From assembly GCF_900078365.1 (NCBI RefSeq), contig NZ_LT598653.1, positions 3,481,501 through 3,545,500 of the forward strand: a stretch of DNA of 64,000 nucleotides, written 5' to 3'. This document shows positions 58,242 to 64,000 of this stretch, in pieces. A program made the position numbers and the translations under genes. This DNA is from an uncultured Sphingopyxis sp. (GTDB lineage: Bacteria; Pseudomonadota; Alphaproteobacteria; Sphingomonadales; Sphingomonadaceae). Each line of letters begins with the position of its first letter. Within the stretch, counting starts at the first letter, position 1. Under the pieces are notes generated by a model. The model was not told the DNA's origin, did no database searches, and saw nothing but the letters and a program-made list of their open reading frames with translations.

Positions 58242-60761
58242 ATGCTTCTTAAAACAATGCTTTATGCTGCCGGGATTTCCGCAACCGCCACGTCAGCGGC
58301 GTCGCAGCCCGCTCCTGTCCCGAGCACCCAATCCAGCTCGGTCCATCCCGAGCAATGGCCCGAAGTTGCTTATCCGCAAGTCCTCACCGCGAGCGGCGAA
58401 GCCCATGTCCGGGCGCTTCTGGCGCGCATGTCGGTGGAGCAGAAGGTCGGCCAGATCATCCAGGCCGACATCGGCAGCGTGACGCCTCGGGACGTGCGCG
58501 AATATCATCTGGGCTCGGTGCTCAACGGCGGGAACTCCGGACCCGGCGGCAACGACCTCGCGCCCGCGCGCGACTGGCTTGCATTGGCCGACGCCTTTTA
58601 CGCGGCGTCGATGGATAGCGATCCGGCGATACCCGTGATGTGGGGCACCGACGCCGTGCATGGGCACAGCAATATCGTCGGCGCCACCCTGTTTCCTCAC
58701 AATGTCGGCCTGGGCGCCGCGCGCGATCCCGGGCTGATCGAGCGTATCGGCCGGATCACGGCGATCGAGATCCGCGTGACCGGTCAGGAATGGACCTTCG
58801 CACCGACGGTGACCGTCCCGCAGGATTATCGCTGGGGGCGCGCCTATGAAGGATATTCGTCGGATCCCGCGCTCGTCGCTTCCTATGTCGGAAGCATGAT
58901 CCGCGGGCTGCAAGGTCCGCCATCGACCGCGCCCATTCTCGCGGGGCCGCATGTCGCCGCGAGCACCAAGCATTTCCTCGCCGACGGCGCCACCGTCGAC
59001 GGCAAGGACCAGGGCGACGCGACCGTGTCCGAACTCGAACTGCGCCTCGTCCACGGCGCGCCCTATATTCCCGCGATGGAAAATGGCGTCGCCACCGTCA
59101 TGACCAGTTTCTCGAGCTGGCGGGGCGTTAAAATCGCCGGGAACAAGGGGCTGGTCACCGGCATATTGAAAGACCGGATGCACTTCGGCGGTTTCGTCGT
59201 CACCGACTGGAATGCCCATGGTCAGGTCGCCGGCTGCAGCAACGCCAGCTGCCCCGTTGCCGCCAACGCCGGGATCGACATGTTCATGGCGCCCGACAGC
59301 TGGCGCGCCCTTTACGCGAGCACGCTGGCCCAGGTGAAGGATGGCACGATCCCGATGGCGCGGCTCGACGACGCCGTCCTGCGCGTCCTGCGCGTCAAAC
59401 AGCGGCTCGGCCTGTTCGACGCGGGCAAGCCGTCCGCGCGTGCCTATTCGGGCCGTTACGAACTGCTCGGCGCGCCCGAGCACCGGGCCGTCGCCCGCGA
59501 AGCGGTTCGCAAATCGCTCGTTCTCCTCAAGAACACCGGCGTACTGCCGCTCAAGCCGCAGGCGCATATCCTCGTCGCGGGCGACGGCGCCGACGACATC
59601 GCCCGCCAGTCGGGCGGCTGGACGCTGAGCTGGCAGGGCACGGGGCTCGACAACGGCGATTTCCCCGGCGCGACCTCGCTGTGGCGCGGCATCGAGCAAA
59701 ATGTCGCCGCCGCGGGGGGCAGCGCCGAACTCGCCCCCGATGGCGACTATAAGCAGCGCCCGGATGCGGCGATCGTCGTCTTCGGCGAAACCCCCTATGC
59801 CGAATTTCAGGGCGACATTCCCTCGCTTCAACTGCGCCCCGAACTGCGCCGTCCCTTCGCGACGATGCGCAAGCTGAAAGCGGCAGGCATTCCGGTGATC
59901 GCGGTCATGATCACCGGCCGGCCGCTCTTCGTCAACGAGGCGCTGAACGAGGCCGATGCCTTTGTCACGGCCTGGCTTCCGGGGTCCGAAGGCGGCGGTG
60001 TCGCCGACCTGCTGTTCGCCCGCAAGGACGGCAGCGTGGCCTTCGACTTTCAGGGACGCCTTCCGACAGCCTGGCCGGCCACGGCCAGACATGACGGGCC
60101 GACGCTGTTCCCCTTCGGCTATGGCCTGACCTATGCCGACGGACCGCGGCCGTGGAAAAGGCTTTCGCAAGACAGCCGGGTCGCCGACGAGGGCAGCGGC
60201 GGCGGCGTCTATTTCGACAAGGGACGGGCCGCGGCATCCTGGTCGCTGACCGTGTCTGAGGCCGATGGCGGCGACCCGCTGCGCGTGACGACGGTTCCCG
60301 CTACCGGCCTGTCGGGACGGGCGACCGTCCATGCGGTCGATCACGAGGTTCAGGAAAGCGCACGGCAATTCGCCATCGCCGCCGGCCCGGACGGCGCCGC
60401 GATCGAGATCAACGCGCAGAATGCGGTTGACCTGTCGCGCGAAACCAACGGCGACGTCATGCTGCTTGCGACCTTGCGCCTCGACGCGCCGCCCTCGGCA
60501 CCCATTTCCATCTCGGTTCGCTGCGACGGCGCCGACTGCGGCCGTCCGCTTGCGCTACCCGAACTGGCGGAAATGGCGCCCGGCCAGTGGCGCGTGCTGG
60601 GGGTGCCGCTCAAATGTTTCGCAGCGACAGGCGCCGACACGGCGCGCATCACCGCGCCGTTTCGAGTGAGCACCGGCGGCAGCCTGAACATCAGCCTGTC
60701 GCGGGTCGCGTTGGGCAGCGGGGCGGAAGCCGATGTCATCGCAAAATGCACCTTGGAATAA
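58242..60761 (+). CDS. Glycoside hydrolase family 3 beta-glucosidase/exo-glucanase
   Basis: An 839-residue GH3 enzyme with a weak N-terminal signal (LYAAGISATATSA). The (beta/alpha)8 domain has PVMWGTDAVHGHSNIVGAT, STKHFLADG and the nucleophile Asp in GFVVTDWNAHGQV near residue 321. The C-terminal sandwich domain has LVLLKNTGVLPL and PFGYGLTYADGPR. A final beta-rich domain of about 170 residues is typical of the exo-1,3/1,4-beta-glucanase subgroup. It should release glucose from oligosaccharides taken in by the divergent receptor. Confidence 0.93.
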   Translation: MLLKTMLYAAGISATATSAASQPAPVPSTQSSSVHPEQWPEVAYPQVLTASGEAHVRALLARMSVEQKVGQIIQADIGSVTPRDVREYHLGSVLNGGNSGPGGNDLAPARDWLALADAFYAASMDSDPAIPVMWGTDAVHGHSNIVGATLFPHNVGLGAARDPGLIERIGRITAIEIRVTGQEWTFAPTVTVPQDYRWGRAYEGYSSDPALVASYVGSMIRGLQGPPSTAPILAGPHVAASTKHFLADGATVDGKDQGDATVSELELRLVHGAPYIPAMENGVATVMTSFSSWRGVKIAGNKGLVTGILKDRMHFGGFVVTDWNAHGQVAGCSNASCPVAANAGIDMFMAPDSWRALYASTLAQVKDGTIPMARLDDAVLRVLRVKQRLGLFDAGKPSARAYSGRYELLGAPEHRAVAREAVRKSLVLLKNTGVLPLKPQAHILVAGDGADDIARQSGGWTLSWQGTGLDNGDFPGATSLWRGIEQNVAAAGGSAELAPDGDYKQRPDAAIVVFGETPYAEFQGDIPSLQLRPELRRPFATMRKLKAAGIPVIAVMITGRPLFVNEALNEADAFVTAWLPGSEGGGVADLLFARKDGSVAFDFQGRLPTAWPATARHDGPTLFPFGYGLTYADGPRPWKRLSQDSRVADEGSGGGVYFDKGRAAASWSLTVSEADGGDPLRVTTVPATGLSGRATVHAVDHEVQESARQFAIAAGPDGAAIEINAQNAVDLSRETNGDVMLLATLRLDAPPSAPISISVRCDGADCGRPLALPELAEMAPGQWRVLGVPLKCFAATGADTARITAPFRVSTGGSLNISLSRVALGSGAEADVIAKCTLE

Positions 60762-60785
60762 CAATATTTTCAGGAGCCCTCACGG

Positions 60786-61283
60786 ATGCCAGGCCCGCGT
60801 TTGACCGCTGGCGAAAATCTAGCGGGCCTCAAGGGATTGGTGGTCGCAGATCAGAGCGCCATCCCCTTCGTCATTTCCGGCGGTCCCGCCGCCCAATCGT
60901 GGATACGAGACCGCTCACATCGCGGTGTGATTCCCAAGCTCCGCGCCCTGATAAACAGCGCCCACGTCTTCCCGGCTACCGGAAGCCAAAAGGGCGTCCC
61001 AATCTATGTCTCCGGCAAGCTGGCAAACATGCTCGCCCTCGCCACCGGCAAGGACGTTCCGTCAAAATATATGGTAACGATGGAGCGGGCGAAGGGATTC
61101 GAACCCTCGACCCCAACCTTGGCAAGGTTGTGCTCTACCCCTGAGCTACGCCCGCTCTGGCGGCTGGAAACCGGTCGGTTCCAGCGGGTGAGGCGGGCGA
61201 TTAGCACCGGCTTTTTGACTCGGCAAGCCCTGATTGCGCATTTTCTCCGAAGGGTTGGCATATCGCCCGCAAATCCCACATAA
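60786..61283 (+). CDS. Unrecognised reading frame that runs into tRNA-Gly
   Basis: An AGGAG lies nine bases before the ATG, 24 bp after GH3. The first 98 residues (for example GLKGLVVADQSAIPFVISGG and GVPIYVSGKLANMLALATGK) have coding-like composition with somewhat lower GC3 than neighbours. From about residue 99 the frame reads antisense through the tRNA and ends beyond it, so the C-terminus is not natural. It may be a gene remnant cut at the tRNA 3' end, or not expressed. I recognise no family. If it is not a gene, 60762-61080 contains no other coding signal. Confidence 0.35.
   Translation: MPGPRLTAGENLAGLKGLVVADQSAIPFVISGGPAAQSWIRDRSHRGVIPKLRALINSAHVFPATGSQKGVPIYVSGKLANMLALATGKDVPSKYMVTMERAKGFEPSTPTLARLCSTPELRPLWRLETGRFQRVRRAISTGFLTRQALIAHFLRRVGISPANPT
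61081..61155 (-). tRNA. tRNA-Gly (anticodon GCC)
   Basis: The minus strand folds into a full cloverleaf. The acceptor stem is GCGGGCG/CGCCCGC, the D-arm AGCTCAGGGGTAGAGC, the anticodon stem-loop CAACCTTGCCAAGGTTG with GCC at 61123-61121, and the T-arm GAGGGTTCGAATCCCTT. The discriminator is T and CCA is encoded. Its 3' end faces the GH3 locus. Confidence 0.97.
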
Positions 61284-61347
61284 GCGGGGCAAGAGTCCTT
61301 TCCGCTGGCGCGGAAATGGCGCCATTCAAAACAGGAGCACCCCTTTC

Positions 61348-62259
61348 GTGGCCACTCTCGGTCTGAACCCGCAGGAAAAGGAAGCCGTCGAAGCCTTCCG
61401 CCGCGACGTCGTCGAACCGTCGATGACCAGCCTCGTCATCCTCGACTTCTGGGCCGAATGGTGCGGTCCGTGCAAGCAGCTCGGCCCCGTGCTCGAAAAG
61501 GTCGCCGCGGATTATGCCGACAAGGGCGTTGTGCTGGTCAAGGTCGACGTCGATGCGAATCGCTTCATCGCCGGCCAGTTCCAGGTCCAGTCGATCCCGA
61601 CCGTCTATGCGATCTTTCAGGGGCAGCCGGTCGCCAACCTGACGGGTGCGCGCACCGAAAGCCAGCTGAAGGCGATGCTCGACCAGCTGCTTGCGCAGCT
61701 GCCGATCGAGAGCGAGGCGAGCGCCCGCGCGGTCGAGATCGCGCCGCTGCTCGAAATGGGCGAGAGCGTGCTCGCCGAGGGCGACGGCGCGCGCGCCGCG
61801 GGCATCTTCGGCCAGATCGTCGAGATCGCGCCCGACAATGCCGCCGCGCACGGCGGCCTGATCCGCGCGATGCTGCTCATCGGCGATACGGCGGGCGCGC
61901 AGGAAGTGCTGGGGGCGCTGCCCGCCGATATGGCGAACGATCCCGCGATCGCGCAGGCCAAGAGCGCCCTCGCGCTCGCCGCCGACGCCCCCGACGCCGG
62001 CGAGCTTGCGGCGTTCGAAGCGGCTCTCGCCGCGAATCCCGCCGACCATCAGGCACGCTTCGACCTTGCCGCCGCGCAGATCGGCGCGGGGCAGCGCGAT
62101 GCCGCCGCCGACAATCTGCTCCACATCGTCGCCGCCGACCGCGAATGGAACGACGATGCGGCGCGCGCCAAGCTGCTGTCGCTGTTCGAGGCGGTCGGGC
62201 TCGAAGACCCGTGGGTCGCGGCGCAGCGCCGCCGCCTGTCGCTGATCCTCTTCGGCTGA
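61348..62259 (+). CDS. Thioredoxin-TPR co-chaperone, CnoX/YbbN-like
   Basis: A 303-residue cytosolic protein. The N-terminal thioredoxin domain has FWAEWCGPCKQL with an intact CGPC motif and a cis-Pro in QSIPTVYAIF. From about residue 120 come TPR-like helical repeats (GQIVEIAPDNAAAHGGLIRAM, RFDLAAAQIGAGQRD) ending DPWVAAQRRRLSLILFG. CnoX proteins hold oxidised or unfolded clients for GroEL. The GTG start follows AGGAG by 10 bases. The Lon-N-domain gene starts at its stop. Confidence 0.92.
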   Translation: MATLGLNPQEKEAVEAFRRDVVEPSMTSLVILDFWAEWCGPCKQLGPVLEKVAADYADKGVVLVKVDVDANRFIAGQFQVQSIPTVYAIFQGQPVANLTGARTESQLKAMLDQLLAQLPIESEASARAVEIAPLLEMGESVLAEGDGARAAGIFGQIVEIAPDNAAAHGGLIRAMLLIGDTAGAQEVLGALPADMANDPAIAQAKSALALAADAPDAGELAAFEAALAANPADHQARFDLAAAQIGAGQRDAAADNLLHIVAADREWNDDAARAKLLSLFEAVGLEDPWVAAQRRRLSLILFG

Positions 62260-62909
62260 TGGGCGAAACCGCGCCCCTGACCATCCAGCGGATCGCGATC
62301 TTTCCGCTCACCGGCGCGGTGCTGTTTCCGGGGCTGCACCTGCCGCTGCACATCTTCGAGCCGCGCTATGCGGCGATGGTGCAGGAGGTGCTCGCGCGCG
62401 ACCGCCAGATCGGGATGATCCAGCCGCGCCAGTTGCCCGGCGAGGAGGATCGCGAGCCCCCCGCACTCTACGACGTCGGCTGCGTCGGGCGCATCGTCGA
62501 CGTCGAGGCGCTCGACGAGGGGCGCTTCAACCTCGTGCTCGAAGGCGTCGCGCGCTTTCGCGTCCGGCGCGAGCTCGACGTCACGACGCCCTTCCGGCAG
62601 GTCGAGGCCGAGATCGAGGTCGAAGCCGAGGACGACGCCGTGCTCGCAAGCATCGAGCGCGCGAGCCTCGAGCGCGAAGCGAAGCGGTTCGCGCAGCGGC
62701 AGGGCTATGTCGTCGACTGGGATTCGGTCGGCCAGCTCGACGACGCGACGCTCGTCAACGGCATCGCGCAGGTCGCGCCGTTCGACGCGGCGGCGAAACA
62801 GGCGCTGCTCGAAGCCTCGCCGATCGACGCGCGCGCCGAGCTGGTCGTGCAGCTGATGCAATTCTTCGGCCGCTTCGACAGCGACGACGGGCGCGCGACG
62901 CTGCAATAA
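62259..62909 (+). CDS. Lon N-terminal (substrate-binding) domain protein
   Basis: A 216-residue stand-alone LON substrate-binding domain without ATPase or protease parts. It has IAIFPLTGAVLFPGLHLPLHIFEPRY and the GCVGRIVDVEALDEGRFNLVLEGVARF strand pattern, followed by a helical bundle. It overlaps the CnoX-like stop by one base (TGATG), so both proteins are probably made together, in keeping with a protein-quality role. Confidence 0.92.
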   Translation: MGETAPLTIQRIAIFPLTGAVLFPGLHLPLHIFEPRYAAMVQEVLARDRQIGMIQPRQLPGEEDREPPALYDVGCVGRIVDVEALDEGRFNLVLEGVARFRVRRELDVTTPFRQVEAEIEVEAEDDAVLASIERASLEREAKRFAQRQGYVVDWDSVGQLDDATLVNGIAQVAPFDAAAKQALLEASPIDARAELVVQLMQFFGRFDSDDGRATLQ

Positions 62910-62915
62910 TCGAGC

Positions 62916-63623
62916 TCAATGCGGCTTTGCGCCGGCATGCCGCGCCATGTCGGCGAAGGCGCGGCGCACGATGTGGCGGTCGGCCTCGCCGAGCCGTTCG
63001 AGCGGCGCTTCGGCATGCGTCAGCTGGCGGCGGATCAGCGCGCCTTCCGCGCGCAGTTTCACGCGGACCCGCGCGGGCGCGGCCGCTCCGCGCGGCGTTC
63101 GCAGCAGGGCTTTTTCGCGCCGCGACGCCCAATCGGCGACCAGCCGGTCGGCGGTGAGGCCCGCGAGCCGGTCGGCGGCGCCCCGTTCGACCGCTTCTTC
63201 AGCCGCGGAATCCGCTAGCCGCTCGTCCATCCCTTCGTCCGCCAGCGCCTCGAGCGATAGCATCGCTGCCACCTGCCGCCGCCCTGCGCACCGCTGGTCG
63301 CCGTGGAGGCGGTGGCGCAGCGCCTGCAGCTCGGCGCGAAATTGCCAGTTCACATAGGTGGTGAAGCGCGCGCGGGCCGGATCATAGCGTTCGGCGGCGC
63401 GGTGGAGCGCGATCGCGCAGACCTGCGCCGCATCGTCGGCGACGTCGGCAAGGCCGTAGCTGCGCGTGAAATAACGGATGCGCGGCGCCGCCAGCGCGGC
63501 GAGGCGGGCGAAGGCCCGGTCGGCGGCCGCCCGCGCTCGCGCCCCCGGCGCGGCATCGCAGGCGGTCCGCGCCCGGATATAGTCCGTCACCGCCTGTTCG
63601 AGTACGTCGCTTTTTGCCGACAT
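62916..63623 (-). CDS. Sigma-70 region 2-like protein
   Basis: A 235-residue protein. The segment IRYFTRSYGLADVADDAAQVCAIA to FTTYVNWQFRAELQALRHRL (about residues 45-110) matches sigma-70 region 2, including the FxTY-W-RAELQ part of the -10 recognition helix. Beyond that I see no clear region 4 helix-turn-helix; the C-terminal half has basic stretches (KALLRTPRGAAAPARVRVKLR). It may be a divergent sigma factor or a paralogue that does not initiate. GGGGGACAGGA precedes the ATG. It is convergent with the Lon-N gene. Confidence 0.68.
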   Translation of the reverse strand: MSAKSDVLEQAVTDYIRARTACDAAPGARARAAADRAFARLAALAAPRIRYFTRSYGLADVADDAAQVCAIALHRAAERYDPARARFTTYVNWQFRAELQALRHRLHGDQRCAGRRQVAAMLSLEALADEGMDERLADSAAEEAVERGAADRLAGLTADRLVADWASRREKALLRTPRGAAAPARVRVKLRAEGALIRRQLTHAEAPLERLGEADRHIVRRAFADMARHAGAKPH

Positions 63624-63722
63624 GGTCCTGTCCCCCATCGTCCGCGGCCCGTTGCCGCGCCGCCGGGGATAGGAGATCATGCTTAGCGGGCGCCTGCCGC
63701 GCGCCTAAGCATTATTACTTAC

Positions 63723-63800
63723 GGTCGCCCCCGCGCAGGCGGGGGCCGCCATCGGCCTTGTGCCATGCTTCCAGCGGCCCCCGCCTGCGCGGGGGCGACG
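63723..63800. repeat. Inverted repeat (GCCCCCGCGCAGGCGGGGGC type)
   Basis: GGTCGCCCCCGCGCAGGCGG and CCGCCTGCGCGGGGGCGACG are inverted arms extended by GCCGC/GCGGC. It is the same family as the element at 13.0 kb. It fills most of the gap between the UbiH-like and sigma-like genes. Confidence 0.82.
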
Positions 63801-63806
63801 AGAATC

Positions 63807-64000
63807 CTAGACCTCCGTGCCCGCGAGCAGGCGCGGCAGGTCGCCGGCCTCGCCGCGCGCCTCGTCCATGAAGAATCGCTTGAGCGCCGGCATATGCTGC
63901 ACCGCGCCGAGCCCGGTGCGGCGAATCGCGGCGGCGGTGCGCCCCGGAATGCCGAACAGCCGCGTCAGCCCGTCGGTCGCGAGGCTGACCATCATATTGT
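63807..64000 (-). CDS. UbiH/UbiF/Coq6-type FAD hydroxylase (C-terminal part)
   Basis: Only the last 64 residues are in the window; the gene enters from the right edge. The tail VSLATDGLTRLFGIPGRTAAAIRRTGLGAV followed by PALKRFFMDEARG matches the C-terminus of ubiquinone-biosynthesis monooxygenases, which add hydroxyl groups to the ubiquinone ring. The exact type (UbiH, UbiL or UbiM) cannot be told from this part. Confidence 0.82.
   Translation of the reverse strand, partial: NMMVSLATDGLTRLFGIPGRTAAAIRRTGLGAVQHMPALKRFFMDEARGEAGDLPRLLAGTEV

Noticed and set aside
61081..61155. An attachment site from a recent prophage at tRNA-Gly
   Set aside because: No integrase, phage gene or second copy of the tRNA 3' end is seen in the window.
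591..63800. Insertion sequences behind the palindromic repeats
   Set aside because: None of the repeat elements contains a transposase reading frame; all are under about 200 bp.
1..64000. CRISPR arrays
   Set aside because: Repeats found are palindromes at gene junctions, not regularly spaced direct repeats with spacers.

Overview
The window looks like chromosomal DNA of a sphingomonad alphaproteobacterium, most like Sphingopyxis (inference from gene content and style). It is GC-rich with strong GC3 codon bias. It carries large TonB-dependent receptors, CrtZ, a Tim44-like adaptor beside SecB, and many short palindromic intergenic repeats of the kind common in sphingomonads. I see no insertion sequence, prophage, integrase, rRNA operon or CRISPR array. 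One tRNA is present, tRNA-Gly(GCC).

Layout. 1-17 kb is mixed metabolism: a truncated aldehyde dehydrogenase, a 2OG-Fe(II) oxygenase, SMP-30, VIT, DUF488, DUF2855, an ACAD10-like HAD hydrolase behind a perfect 16-bp palindrome, and a universal stress protein. A LysR regulator is divergent from a 3-oxoacid CoA-transferase pair whose subunits are split by an e(P4)-type phosphatase. A serine hydrolase, epimerase, GST, crtZ, leuCD, a quinone oxidoreductase and DUF167 follow. 17.4-20.2 kb holds sdhCDA on the minus strand, without sdhB in the window. 20-35 kb holds a cupin, dapE, Smr, mltA, Tim44-like, secB, murJ, trpS, a DUF4136 lipoprotein, tldD, secreted proteins of unknown function, and a run of small enzymes.

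35.6-41 kb holds glnK-amtB behind an exact sigma-54 promoter, a TonB-dependent receptor, a candidate terminator-ended small RNA, a frameshifted gene, a VOC protein and a tandem-HxlR regulator. 41.8-49.8 kb is a complete ectoine/5-hydroxyectoine module: a divergent MarR-type EctR, then ectA-ectB-ectC-ectD-ask and two MFS transporters, tightly packed and partly overlapping. It makes aspartyl phosphate, acetylates and cyclises diaminobutyrate, hydroxylates ectoine and probably moves solutes. The ectA start is anomalous.

49.9-61 kb holds a secreted TPR-CHAT protein and a glucoside-use locus: a LacI regulator, a TonB-dependent receptor divergent from a GH3 glucosidase, and two LacI-type operators between them. 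The LacI frame has no stop at the normal family end. The locus is followed by an unrecognised reading frame that runs into tRNA-Gly. 61.3-64 kb holds a CnoX-like thioredoxin-TPR protein, a Lon-N-domain protein, a sigma-70-like protein and the tail of a UbiH-type hydroxylase.

The least ordinary structure is a 64-bp element upstream of murJ. It folds into a near-perfect three-way junction with complementary CCC and GGG loops and appears to be inserted inside another palindromic repeat. Other points of note are the candidate small RNA at 40.2 kb, the ectA leader, the stop-less LacI frame and the secreted CHAT protein.
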